From the NCBI GenBank assembly GCA_900555635.1, contig USLU01000007.1, forward strand, positions 69,302 through 133,301: a stretch of DNA of 64,000 nucleotides. Reading direction: 5' to 3'. Both the position numbers and the translations under genes were made by a program. Numbering within the stretch: position 1 is the first letter of the stretch; every line of letters starts with the position of its first letter. The notes under the pieces were generated by a model. That model worked only from the letters and a program-made list of their open reading frames with translations. It searched no databases and was not told where the DNA came from. The DNA is from an uncultured Bacteroides sp. Its GTDB lineage: Bacteria > Bacteroidota > Bacteroidia > Bacteroidales > Bacteroidaceae. Positions 35,700 through 44,434 of the stretch are shown one piece after another.

Positions 35700-35885
35700 T
35701 AATCGTCCGACATCTGTTCTACATTCGTTCGACAATTGTCGGACGATAATTCAACAGATGTCGAACGAATAAAAAACATATATCGGACGATTAATTCTTT
35801 ACTACGGAAGAAATAGTGTATCGCATGAATGGAATTAGTTTGTCGAATGAAAAGAAATAGTGTACCGAATAAAAGAAACTAATTT
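35700..35885. repeat. Degenerate 22-bp repeat array with nested palindromes
   Basis: Eight consecutive 22-bp units can be laid out from 35700 to 35875, plus a partial ninth. Units 3-5 begin CGA(A/T) and end (T)CGGA/TCGAA; units 6-8 begin GAA(A/T)TAG. The left half is nested palindrome: 35694-35710 pairs perfectly (17 bp) with 35783-35799, 35723-35734 pairs (12 bp) with 35759-35770, and the centre 35730-35741 is self-complementary. It fills the aspT-aspD gap. Confidence 0.75.
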
Positions 35886-35908
35886 AAAATAAACCTAAAC
35901 TAGAAAGT

Positions 35909-37531
35909 ATGGATACAAAACTTTTAGAGAAGAAGATGGAGAACATCAGTCCCTTTGAACTGAAAAACCGTCTTATAGACATGGCCGACGAAAGTCTGAA
36001 AAAGACTGCCCGTACTATGTTGAATGCCGGACGTGGTAATCCCAACTGGATTGCTACCACTCCGCGTGAAGCCTTCTTCCTGCTAGGCCAATTCGGATTG
36101 GAAGAATGCCGCCGTGTAATGGACTTGCCCGAAGGCATTGCCGGCATTCCTGAACAAACAGGTATTGCCTCACGCTTCGAAGCATTCTTAAAAAAGAATA
36201 AAAGCACCGCTGGTGCTAAATTGTTGGAACAGACTTACAGTTATCTGTTGATGCAGCATGCTGCCGATCCCGACAGTCTGGTTCATGAATGGGCAGAAAG
36301 CGTTATCGGTGACCAATATCCGGTACCCGACCGTATCCTCCATTTTACAGAATTACTGGTTCAGGATTATCTCTCACAGGAAATGTGTGACAAGCGCCCT
36401 CCGCGCGGCATCTTCGACCTGTTTGCCACCGAAGGCGGAACAGCTGCCATGTGCTACATCTTCGACTCTCTACAGGAAAACTTCCTGCTGAATAAAGGAG
36501 ATCGTATTGTGCTTATGGTTCCGGTCTTTACCCCCTACATTGAGATTCCGCAACTGGACCGCTATCAGTTCCAAGTAACCAAACTGCATGCCAATCGTAT
36601 GAGTCCCGATGGCCTACATCTGTGGCAATACAGCGACGAAGATATCGACCGGTTAAAAGATCCGTCTATCAAGGCTCTATTCGTCACTAACCCAAGCAAT
36701 CCGCCCAGCTATGCACTCAGCCCGGAAACAATGGCACGCATCGTAAAGATTGTACGTGAGGACAATCCGAATCTGATGATTATTACAGACGATGTTTATG
36801 GAACTTTCAGCCCTCATTTCCGTTCGTTCATGGCAGAGATACCTTATAATACACTTTGCGTGTATTCTTTCTCCAAATACTTCGGTGCAACGGGTTGGCG
36901 AAATGCCGTTATCGCACTTCACGAGTTCAATGTTTACGACCGGCAAATATCTCGTTTGCCTAAAGAGAAACGGGAAGCACTCAACCAGCGTTATGCAAGT
37001 TTGACATTAGAACCGCAGAAACTGAAATTTATCGACCGTATGGTGGCTGATAGCCGACAAGTAGCCTTAAACCATACTGCCGGTCTTTCACTTCCGCAAC
37101 AGATGCAAATGAGTTTGTTTGCTTCCTTTGCTTTGCTGGACAAAGAAAACAGTTATAAGCAAAAGATGCAGGATATTATTCTGCGCCGTCTACATGCCCT
37201 TTGGGATAATACGGGCTTTACATTGGCAGAAGATCCGCTTCGGGTAGGCTATTACACCGAGATAGACATGCTGGTTTGGGCAAAGAAATTCCATGGCGAC
37301 GAATTTGTAGAATACCTGAAACGTACCTACAGTCCGCTGAATGTTGTCTTTCGCCTTGCCAAAGAAACATCTCTGGTACTGCTGAACGGTGGTGGTTTTG
37401 ATGGTCCTGAATGGAGTATACGCGCCTCCCTTGCTAACCTGAACGAAAAAGATTATGTCATTATCGGTCAGGGTATCAAGAGGATATTGGACGAGTATGC
37501 GAAAGAATTCTTTCAACTTTCAACTAAATAG
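35909..37531 (+). CDS. aspD: Aspartate 4-decarboxylase (bifunctional with aminotransferase)
   Basis: A PLP enzyme of fold type I, 540 residues, converting L-aspartate to L-alanine and CO2. Features are the long N-terminal extension (LIDMADESLKKTARTMLNAGRGNPNWIA), the PLP-phosphate and ring residues in TNPSNPPSYALS and DDVYGTFS, and the PLP lysine in YSFSKYFGATGWR. The length matches AspD rather than ordinary aspartate aminotransferases of about 400 residues. It works with AspT. Its last 12 bp overlap the 3' end of the convergent kinase gene. Confidence 0.95.
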   Translation: MDTKLLEKKMENISPFELKNRLIDMADESLKKTARTMLNAGRGNPNWIATTPREAFFLLGQFGLEECRRVMDLPEGIAGIPEQTGIASRFEAFLKKNKSTAGAKLLEQTYSYLLMQHAADPDSLVHEWAESVIGDQYPVPDRILHFTELLVQDYLSQEMCDKRPPRGIFDLFATEGGTAAMCYIFDSLQENFLLNKGDRIVLMVPVFTPYIEIPQLDRYQFQVTKLHANRMSPDGLHLWQYSDEDIDRLKDPSIKALFVTNPSNPPSYALSPETMARIVKIVREDNPNLMIITDDVYGTFSPHFRSFMAEIPYNTLCVYSFSKYFGATGWRNAVIALHEFNVYDRQISRLPKEKREALNQRYASLTLEPQKLKFIDRMVADSRQVALNHTAGLSLPQQMQMSLFASFALLDKENSYKQKMQDIILRRLHALWDNTGFTLAEDPLRVGYYTEIDMLVWAKKFHGDEFVEYLKRTYSPLNVVFRLAKETSLVLLNGGGFDGPEWSIRASLANLNEKDYVIIGQGIKRILDEYAKEFFQLSTK

Positions 37532-38833
37532 TATGCGGAAACGAGTCAAACCATCGTTGTAAGTACGCAGGGAGAAAGTACAACCATGACGGCTCAGGAC
37601 TTCCCGGATAAACACCAAGCCAATTCCCTGCCCGTTCGGTTTGGTGGAAAAGAAGGGGCTGAAGAGTTTAGCTTCGGCCTCTTTGCTAATCCCAGGACCA
37701 TTGTCAACGACTTCAATAGAAGCGGGGGCAGTGGTCCTAACTATGATTTCACCTCTCTTATCTGATTCTGAAGCAGTGCTCTCTATACTCTCCGCTGCAT
37801 TCTTGATGATATTTACCAGCACTTGTTCAAAAAGTGGGGCATCCAAACGGACTTTTCCTACGGTAGGGTCACACTCCAGACGCAAGTTGATTTTGCGATC
37901 ATTACACATGCCTTCCATAAAGCGCTTGCACATAGATACCAAATCATTCAATTGAACCGGAGCCAAGGTTGGTTCGGGTATCTTTACCACATCCGCGAAG
38001 CGAGTAATAAACCGACTCATAGAAAAACAACGGTCGGTACAAACGCGCATTACTTCGCAAATATCCTCCATGTCTTCTTCAGTAGAAAGAGCTTGCTCTA
38101 CAGTATCCAAGGTAGAAGTTATGCCGGCAGTTGTATTGTTCACCTCATGGGCAATCATCCGGATGACTTTTTCATAAGCACGTTTCTCGGCACGCATCAC
38201 TTCTTCTGTCATTCGTTCTATCAAGTAGAAAGGATGCTTGAATCCTCGGTCTATAAAAAAAGAATGGGTACATTTATATATATTGGCATCGTTCAAGCGA
38301 ACAACAGAAGTCTCTTCTTTTTGAATTACTGCCAGTTCCATAGCCAAAGGAGAATCTACCGACTCCAACCGTTTATTCATTGCTTCGTCCAAATGTACCC
38401 CCAGCATTTTTACCGCCATAGGATTCAATTGCGAAACCACACCATCCATGGTTGTAATAATAACTCCCATCGGTGATGCTTCAATCAGCAAATCCAAGAA
38501 GTGATTCTGCTCGCGCATGCGCAACCGTTCATTCTTTAACTGTTCCATCATTCGATTGAAGATGTTCACAATACGATCCGCCTCATACTGCCCTACCTGA
38601 CTCAACCTACTGCTGAAATCCTGTTCGCGCAACAATTCCATACCACTGCCAATAGTATTCATCGGCTTTACAATCTTACGATAGAACACTACCAAGTAGA
38701 TTAATACAAACAAAATAAGCCCTTCTATAATATATAGGTGCATAATTTGCTTTTCACCGATTAAGAAAATCAGTGCTCCACTCAAACCGAGTAGAAACAA
38801 GACGAGGATGAAAAAGAAGAATTTAATGCGCAC
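37520..38833 (-). CDS. Sensor histidine kinase, NtrB/AtoS-like
   Basis: A 437-residue kinase paired with the NtrC-type activator just upstream. It has two membrane spans (about 5-25 and 30-50) with almost no periplasmic loop, a HAMP-like linker, a PAS domain (LDLLIEASPMGVIITTMDG), the phospho-acceptor helix RMIAHEVNNTTAGI, and an ATPase domain with NIIKNAAESI, VVDNGPGIS and FFSTKPNGQGIGL. The tiny periplasmic loop suggests sensing in the membrane or cytoplasm. A palindromic repeat element lies just before its start, between it and the activator gene. Confidence 0.93.
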   Translation of the reverse strand: MRIKFFFFILVLFLLGLSGALIFLIGEKQIMHLYIIEGLILFVLIYLVVFYRKIVKPMNTIGSGMELLREQDFSSRLSQVGQYEADRIVNIFNRMMEQLKNERLRMREQNHFLDLLIEASPMGVIITTMDGVVSQLNPMAVKMLGVHLDEAMNKRLESVDSPLAMELAVIQKEETSVVRLNDANIYKCTHSFFIDRGFKHPFYLIERMTEEVMRAEKRAYEKVIRMIAHEVNNTTAGITSTLDTVEQALSTEEDMEDICEVMRVCTDRCFSMSRFITRFADVVKIPEPTLAPVQLNDLVSMCKRFMEGMCNDRKINLRLECDPTVGKVRLDAPLFEQVLVNIIKNAAESIESTASESDKRGEIIVRTTAPASIEVVDNGPGISKEAEAKLFSPFFSTKPNGQGIGLVFIREVLSRHGCTFSLRTYNDGLTRFRILFS

Positions 38834-38840
38834 GGCAATT

Positions 38841-38948
38841 TAGTTATAAGTTATGAGTTATAAGTTATTTGTCATCAGTAGTGAGTTATAAGTCATTAAT
38901 AGCAAAGCAATCATAAACAAATAACTAATAACTTATAACTCATAACTA
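38841..38948. repeat. ATAACTT-type palindromic element, copy 1
   Basis: Arms 38841-38871 and 38918-38948 are imperfect inverted repeats of TAGTTAT(A/G)AG heptamer-like units ending in TTATTTG/CAAATAA. The right arm supplies the last four codons (SYEL) and the stop codon of the activator gene. Confidence 0.75.
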
Positions 38949-40291
38949 ATATTATATTTCTCCAAGCGACGATAAAGCGCAGCACGACTGATGCCCAACG
39001 ATATGGCTACCTGGCTAAGATTTCCTTTATGTTGTTCCAAAGCCTGCAAGATAGTCTGACGTTCTATTTCGTCCAAAGTCATTCCTGCAAATGAAGTACC
39101 TTCGGCAGCTTTGGCCGGTTCATCGTGACGCAAATACTGGGCGTCAAAATCGGTTGCATCCAATACGGATTTACCACTAACCAGAATCGTACGTTCCACC
39201 AGATTCTTCAACTCACGTATATTGCCCGGAAACGGCAAACGACTAAGGAAGTTCAAGGCATCTGCCGAGAAATCCGTACGAGGCAGCCCGTTCACTTCTG
39301 CTTGACGGTCGGCAAAATGACGTGCCAGTAAAGAGATATCCTCACGACGCTCACGCAAAGAAGGCAGTTTTACTGTTATCAGATTAATACGGTAAAACAA
39401 ATCTTCGCGGAATGTACGTTCCGAAACCATCTTACGCAAATCGGCATTGGTAGCCGAAACAACGCGTACATCTACTTTGCGGGGACGGCTATCTCCCAAT
39501 ACTTCAAAAGTCTGATCTTGCAAAACTCTCAATAGTTTTACCTGGCAAGAAGGATCGAGATCACCGATCTCATCCAAAAAGATTGTTCCTTTGTTTGCCA
39601 TTTCAAAGCGTCCTATTCGGTCGGCACTAGCATCGGTAAATGCACCTTTCTTATGCCCGAACATTTCGCTTTCGAACAGACTCTGAGATATACCACCCAA
39701 ATTGACCTTGACAAACGGCTGTTTCAATCGTTGGCTATTGATATGAATGGCTTCGGCTATCAATTCTTTACCGGTTCCACTTTCGCCGGTAATGAGTACG
39801 GAAGCATTGGTACGGGCTATACGACCTACCGTATTCAGTACTTCCATCAATCCTTGTGATTTGCCGATAATGTGGCTGCGGTTCAGCGCGCCACTTTGTT
39901 CTTCGGAAACTTCCTTAGGCGCGGCAGTCAATTCGAGTGCGGTTTCAATACGCTGCAACAAAGCAGCATTGTTCCAAGGCTTAGTGATGAAATCGAATGC
40001 TCCGGCTTGCATACCTTGCACGGCAAGTTGAATGCTTCCCCACGCTGTCATCAAGATAACAGGGACATCAGGACGGAATACCTTTACTTGCTTCAACAAA
40101 GTAAGTCCTTCCTCACCGGTGGTAGAGAGAGTGAAATTCATATCCATCAGTATCAATGCAGGAGCCTCTGCACGAACTATATCCATCGCTTCACGAGGTC
40201 CCGGAGCCGTTTTAATTTCATATCCGGCACGTTTCAACATAAAACTTAATGAAGAACGCACAGCACTATCGTCATCTATTATCAGTATCAT
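38933..40291 (-). CDS. Sigma-54-dependent response regulator, NtrC family
   Basis: A 452-residue activator. Receiver domain 1-120 (IDDDSAVRSS, phospho-Asp in ALILMDMNF, Lys in FITKPWN). AAA+ domain about 145-380 with Walker A GESGTGKE, the sigma-54-contact loop GAFTDA (usually GAFTGA), Walker B GTIFLDEIGD and the arginine-finger region. C-terminal Fis-type helix-turn-helix ends with NLSQVAISLGISRAALYRRLEKY. It sits between the TolC gene and the kinase gene on one strand. The sigma-54 promoter at 41958-41973 with inverted-repeat sites upstream is the obvious target, giving autoregulation. Confidence 0.95.
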   Translation of the reverse strand: MILIIDDDSAVRSSLSFMLKRAGYEIKTAPGPREAMDIVRAEAPALILMDMNFTLSTTGEEGLTLLKQVKVFRPDVPVILMTAWGSIQLAVQGMQAGAFDFITKPWNNAALLQRIETALELTAAPKEVSEEQSGALNRSHIIGKSQGLMEVLNTVGRIARTNASVLITGESGTGKELIAEAIHINSQRLKQPFVKVNLGGISQSLFESEMFGHKKGAFTDASADRIGRFEMANKGTIFLDEIGDLDPSCQVKLLRVLQDQTFEVLGDSRPRKVDVRVVSATNADLRKMVSERTFREDLFYRINLITVKLPSLRERREDISLLARHFADRQAEVNGLPRTDFSADALNFLSRLPFPGNIRELKNLVERTILVSGKSVLDATDFDAQYLRHDEPAKAAEGTSFAGMTLDEIERQTILQALEQHKGNLSQVAISLGISRAALYRRLEKYNISYEL

Positions 40292-40336
40292 AATACTTTT
40301 GCAGTTTTGTTTCCTGCAAAAATAGAGAAAAATATA

Positions 40337-40430
40337 TAGTTATGAGTTATAAGTTATAAGTTATTTGCTTGCAAATGGAAACATACAGTACTTTCACAAG
40401 CAAATAACTCATAACTTATAACTCATAACT
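40337..40430. repeat. ATAACTT-type palindromic element, copy 2
   Basis: Arms of about 34 bp (40338-40371 and 40397-40430) are near-perfect inverted repeats: AGTTATGAGTTATAAGTTAT on the left, its near reverse complement on the right, both ending toward the centre in TTATTTGCTTG/CAAGCAAATAA. It lies between the TolC stop and the activator start, so a message crossing it would form a long hairpin. Confidence 0.8.
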
Positions 40431-40438
40431 CCCCCTAA

Positions 40439-41926
40439 TCATCCTCTTATGATATCTTCAAAGTCAGCTTCAAGTTCAGTATTCCGTTCAAAATCCCAAA
40501 GGGTAAGACTACGGAGTTGATAGAAATAATACCAGAAGTTATAGAGTTCGAAAATATGTTTCTGACGAGCTTCATCCTTGGAGTTCTGTGCATCATTCAA
40601 ATCCAATGTACTGATTTTACCAATCATAAAGGTTTCGACACTGGTTTTGTATCGTTTCTCAGCAATCGCATCCGCTTCTTCTGCAATATCCAGTTGCTGA
40701 GCCTGATTATTGAAATTTGCTACTAACAAGAATATATCTTGATTAAAATCCATTTGTTCCTGACGGATTTTGGAAAGAACCACTTCACGGTTGCTCTTTG
40801 CTACGCGCACTTTTCCACGACGCTTTCCCCAATCAAGAATAGGAATCTTAACCCCTACCTTTACTATCTGATTATCCATCAAATCTTTATAGGCAGAAGA
40901 GAACTCGTGGTTCTGACCGGTATAACCTACGCTGGCAAAAAGGTCGATACTACGCAAATTACCGCGTGCAGTAGCTACTTCGTAATCGGCTTCCAATTGG
41001 CGGCGACGAATATTTTGGGCAAACGAGTTACGTTCTAATGCTTTATTCAGCACCCGGTCGTATTCCATTTTAATATCAGGTACGGTTGCCGGAAGTACGG
41101 GATTCAAACTTTCTTGTTCTGATACTCCGAGAAAAGAACGAAGTTGGAACATTTTAGCATTCAGATTACTCTCGGCTGCCGTTACATCGGCTTTACCTTG
41201 CAAGGCATTCAGTTTTAGTTGCAGCAAGTCATTTTCCGAAATCTGCCCCATTTTACGCTTGGCAATCGCTACTTCATACAATCGGTCGGCATTTTGTTTG
41301 TTCTGGCGTTGAGTGGCAAGTTCTTCTTTAGCCAAAAGCAGTTCGAAGAAGTAAGAGATAGTCTTCATGGTTACTCCTTCAGTAGCAGAAATAAAAGCAG
41401 CTTTAGCCTCAGCATAGCGAACCGGTTCAATACGGCGATTCCATTTCAGATTGTTTACTCCAAAAATAGGTTGTGTCAACTCAAGACTCACTGGAACGGA
41501 CATAAATTGTTTATCGCCTCCGGTTCCTAATTGCTTTATATAATCCAGCGAAGAAGTTAGTGACAACTTACCGCCTGTAATCCAGATATTCTGATCTACA
41601 GAAAGCTGGCCGGACAATCCTAAAGTATTATTCCGAACAAAGCTATAAGAGCCATCCGAGTTTTGGTAAGTACTGTATGATTTGTTGTAGTTGGGCAGCG
41701 TACCTGTAAAATTAACTTCCGGCAATAAGTCGGCACGGAAAGTACGGTATTCCCAATAGGCAGTCTTCAGCTCATTCAAGGCAACAGCAGCATCTACAGA
41801 CTGAGTACGTGCCAATGCAACAGCTTCCGATAAAGTTATGTTACGCTCATGCCCTAATGTATCGTTTTGTGCCGATGCAGCCAACGACATTAAAAAGCAA
41901 ACTACAAGTAAGATATTCTTTTTCAT
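40439..41926 (-). CDS. TolC-family outer-membrane efflux channel
   Basis: A 495-residue outer-membrane protein with signal peptide (ending ASA) and the two repeated helical/strand halves of OEP proteins. ITLSEAVALARTQSVDAAVA marks the first repeat, VRYAEAKAAF and LLLAKEELATQRQNKQNADRLYEVA the long coiled-coil helices, and VKVGVKIPILDWGKRRGKV the second strand region. It would form the outer channel of a tripartite pump, but no membrane-fusion or inner-membrane pump gene follows; the next genes are the activator and kinase. A near-consensus sigma-54 promoter precedes it. Confidence 0.93.
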   Translation of the reverse strand: MKKNILLVVCFLMSLAASAQNDTLGHERNITLSEAVALARTQSVDAAVALNELKTAYWEYRTFRADLLPEVNFTGTLPNYNKSYSTYQNSDGSYSFVRNNTLGLSGQLSVDQNIWITGGKLSLTSSLDYIKQLGTGGDKQFMSVPVSLELTQPIFGVNNLKWNRRIEPVRYAEAKAAFISATEGVTMKTISYFFELLLAKEELATQRQNKQNADRLYEVAIAKRKMGQISENDLLQLKLNALQGKADVTAAESNLNAKMFQLRSFLGVSEQESLNPVLPATVPDIKMEYDRVLNKALERNSFAQNIRRRQLEADYEVATARGNLRSIDLFASVGYTGQNHEFSSAYKDLMDNQIVKVGVKIPILDWGKRRGKVRVAKSNREVVLSKIRQEQMDFNQDIFLLVANFNNQAQQLDIAEEADAIAEKRYKTSVETFMIGKISTLDLNDAQNSKDEARQKHIFELYNFWYYFYQLRSLTLWDFERNTELEADFEDIIRG

Positions 41927-41957
41927 GTTCGGTCTTTAAATTTAACGATATCAGAAA

Positions 41958-41973
41958 AGCAAAGACCGTGCCA
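41958..41973 (-). promoter_or_regulatory. Sigma-54 promoter of the TolC operon
   Basis: TGGCAC-GGTCT-TTGCT on the minus strand matches the -24/-12 consensus TGGCAC-N5-TTGC(A/T) without mismatch. The start would be near 41947, about 20 nt before the TolC ATG. Confidence 0.85.
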
Positions 41974-42014
41974 AGTGGCAGGAATAGTATCAGGGAAGGG
42001 GATGTGTTCATTTT

Positions 42015-42042
42015 CGGACAGTGGGAATGTCCGTTTGCGGAC
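42015..42042. promoter_or_regulatory. Inverted-repeat sites upstream of the sigma-54 promoter
   Basis: CGGACA-N7-TGTCCG (42015-42033) overlaps GTCCG-TTTG-CGGAC (42029-42042). They lie about 45-70 bp upstream of the -24 element, a usual place for enhancer-type activator binding, so they are candidate sites for the NtrC-type regulator. Confidence 0.65.
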
Positions 42043-42046
42043 GATA

Positions 42047-42164
42047 TCAAAACTCTTTTTTACCACAGATTACGCAGATTAACGCAGATTGAAATATATT
42101 TCATTGACTATCAACAAAGAAAAACTGTGCTAATCTGCGTAATCTGTGGTGAAAAGAGTTTTGA
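42047..42164. repeat. 118-bp palindromic element ending at hisB
   Basis: Arms of about 34 bp, TCAAAACTCTTTT(T/C)ACCACAGATTACGCAGATTA in summary, are inverted at 42047-42081 and 42131-42164 with a one-base indel and one mismatch. The left arm also repeats AACGCAGATT directly. It lies immediately after the hisB stop and before the activator sites of the TolC operon. Confidence 0.8.
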
Positions 42165-42169
42165 CTTTC

Positions 42170-43321
42170 TTACAGCACTCCTTTCGAACTGGGTAATTCA
42201 TAATGATAGATATCGCGCTTCGCAGACATTTTCAAGGCTCGTGCCAATGCCTTGAAGATACCTTCTATTTTGTGATGTTCGTTCTGGCCTTCAGCTTTGA
42301 TATTAAGATTCATCTTAGCGGTATCACTCAGTGATTTAAAGAAATGCAGAAACATTTCGGTAGGCATCTCTCCTATCTTCTCACGCTTAAACTCCGCATC
42401 CCACACCAGCCAAGGACGTCCGCCAAAATCAAGACATACCTGGCACAAACAATCGTCCATAGGCAAAGCATAACCATAACGTTCAATGCCCCGCTTATTG
42501 CCCAAAGCCTGATAAAGACATTCACCTAATGCAAGTGCCGTATCTTCTATGGTATGGTGTTCATCTACTTCCAAATCACCTTTCACATGAATAGTCAAGT
42601 CCAAGCCTCCATGTTTGCCTATTTGTTCCAGCATATGGTCAAAAAAGCCCAGACCGGTTTGGATATCACAATTCCCATTGCCATCTAAATTGAGCGATAC
42701 ATAAATATCAGTTTCTTTGGTCGTACGACGTACTTCAGCGGTTCGTTCACCGGCAAAAAGGAATTCTGCTACCTTATCCCAATCTTTTGTAACGAGGGCA
42801 CAGACATCTTCCAAACCTTGACAAGTAGCATATCCTCCTTCTGATACAGGTTTCAACAAATCAGTATTATCCTGCAACAGAATGGCACTACATCCCAGAT
42901 TCTTAGCCAATTCCACATCGGTGGCACGGTCGCCTATCACAAAGCTGTTCGCCAAGTCATATTCCGGATTATTGAGGTACTTGGTAAGCATACCCGTGCG
43001 GGGCTTGCGGGTAGGTGCATTGTCTTCGGGCATACTTCTATCAATGCAAATGTCATCAAACGTAATGCCCTCCCCTTCTAGTGTCTTCATCATCAGATTA
43101 TGCGCCGGCCAAAAGGTATCTTCCGGGAAAGACGCGGTGCCTAGTCCATCCTGATTGGTCACCATAACAAACTCAAAATCAAGTTTGCTACGCACAAAGC
43201 CAAGATTACGCATCACCTTCGGATAAAATTCCAGTTTTTCCAATGCGTCCAATTGATAATCTACAGGCGGTTCAATAACCAGCGTACCGTCGCGATCTAT
43301 AAATAGTACTTTCTTTTTCAT
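42170..43321 (-). CDS. hisB: Bifunctional histidinol-phosphatase / imidazoleglycerol-phosphate dehydratase
   Basis: Catalyses steps 6 and 8 of histidine synthesis. The N-terminal HAD phosphatase has the nucleophile FIDRDGTL and metal-site residues near GMLTKYLNNP. The C-terminal dehydratase (about 190-383) has GLGFFDHMLEQIGKHGGLDL, EVDEHHTIEDTALALG, YGYALPMDD and GQNEHHKIEGIFKA. The 383-residue length fits the fused enzyme. It is the last gene of hisGDCB here; a strong palindrome follows the stop. Confidence 0.96.
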   Translation of the reverse strand: MKKKVLFIDRDGTLVIEPPVDYQLDALEKLEFYPKVMRNLGFVRSKLDFEFVMVTNQDGLGTASFPEDTFWPAHNLMMKTLEGEGITFDDICIDRSMPEDNAPTRKPRTGMLTKYLNNPEYDLANSFVIGDRATDVELAKNLGCSAILLQDNTDLLKPVSEGGYATCQGLEDVCALVTKDWDKVAEFLFAGERTAEVRRTTKETDIYVSLNLDGNGNCDIQTGLGFFDHMLEQIGKHGGLDLTIHVKGDLEVDEHHTIEDTALALGECLYQALGNKRGIERYGYALPMDDCLCQVCLDFGGRPWLVWDAEFKREKIGEMPTEMFLHFFKSLSDTAKMNLNIKAEGQNEHHKIEGIFKALARALKMSAKRDIYHYELPSSKGVL

Positions 43322-43380
43322 AATTATGATATTGTATCAATGGGAATTTAACTCCTAATTACTCCTCAAGAGATAAATTA

Positions 43381-44418
43381 TCATTTATATAGTTTCAGTG
43401 CCTCTATCAGTTTCTCATTCTCTTCAGCTGTTCCAACCGTTACACGCAAACAGTTTCCGCATAACGAAACAGAATTACGATTACGAACTATAATTCCTTT
43501 ACTTACCAGATAACTGTATATCTTCACAGCATCCGTTACACGTGCAAGGAAAAAATTGGCATCAGAAGGGAATATCTTCACAGTGCAAGGCAGTTGGGCA
43601 AACTCAGCCTCCAGACTTTCGCGAGCTTCTTTCAGCATCTTTACCCAACGTTCTATTTCCTCATAACGTTGAAGCATCTCCATGGCCTGCTTCTGTGTCA
43701 ATTCGTTCACATTATACGGGTATTTTATCTTGCTGAAAATACCGATAATATCGGATGACGCAAATGCCATACCTAAACGGATCGCCGCACATCCCCATGC
43801 TTTGGAGAAGGTTTGGAATACGATGAGATTAGGATATTTATCTAATTCTTCCAAAAAAGAAGGAGCTTCCGAAAAGTCGTTATAAGCTTCATCCAATACT
43901 ACCAGCCCTTCAAAGTTCTGAATCAATTTCTCTATTTCACTACGAAGAAGATCATTTCCCGTAGGATTGTTAGGCGAACAAAGGAAAATAAGTTTGGTAT
44001 GCTCATCTGCCGCCGCTAATAATTTATCGGCTGTAAATTGGTAATTCTCGTCCAACAAAACTTTGCGATACTCCACATCGTTCACTTCTGCACATACCTG
44101 ATACATGCCGTATGTAGGATCAATGGCTACCACATTATCTATGCGAGGCTCACAGAAAGCACGAAACACTAAATCAATCGCTTCATCGCTGCCGTTTCCT
44201 AAAAAGATATTATCAAGATTTACTTTCTTTATTTTAGATAACTCTTTTTTCAAATCCCGCTGCATAGGGTCCGGATAACGGTTGTGCGGTAAATTATAAG
44301 GGTTTTCATTTGCATCGAGAAATACGGATGCAGCCGCACCATTATATTCATCACGTGCCGAAGAATAAGGTTTCAATCGCCATATAGTAGGACGGGTAAG
44401 TTCTTGCAATGTTTTCAT
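43381..44418 (-). CDS. hisC: Histidinol-phosphate aminotransferase
   Basis: A 345-residue PLP aminotransferase. Recognisable parts are FLDANENPYNLPHNRYPDP near the N-terminus, LGNGSDEAIDLVFRAFCEP, CSPNNPTGN, LDEAYNDF, and the PLP lysine in FQTFSKAWGCAAIRLG. It follows hisD by 16 bp and precedes hisB by 59 bp in the same operon. Confidence 0.96.
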   Translation of the reverse strand: MKTLQELTRPTIWRLKPYSSARDEYNGAAASVFLDANENPYNLPHNRYPDPMQRDLKKELSKIKKVNLDNIFLGNGSDEAIDLVFRAFCEPRIDNVVAIDPTYGMYQVCAEVNDVEYRKVLLDENYQFTADKLLAAADEHTKLIFLCSPNNPTGNDLLRSEIEKLIQNFEGLVVLDEAYNDFSEAPSFLEELDKYPNLIVFQTFSKAWGCAAIRLGMAFASSDIIGIFSKIKYPYNVNELTQKQAMEMLQRYEEIERWVKMLKEARESLEAEFAQLPCTVKIFPSDANFFLARVTDAVKIYSYLVSKGIIVRNRNSVSLCGNCLRVTVGTAEENEKLIEALKLYK

Positions 44419-44434
44419 GTCGGAGATTTATAAT

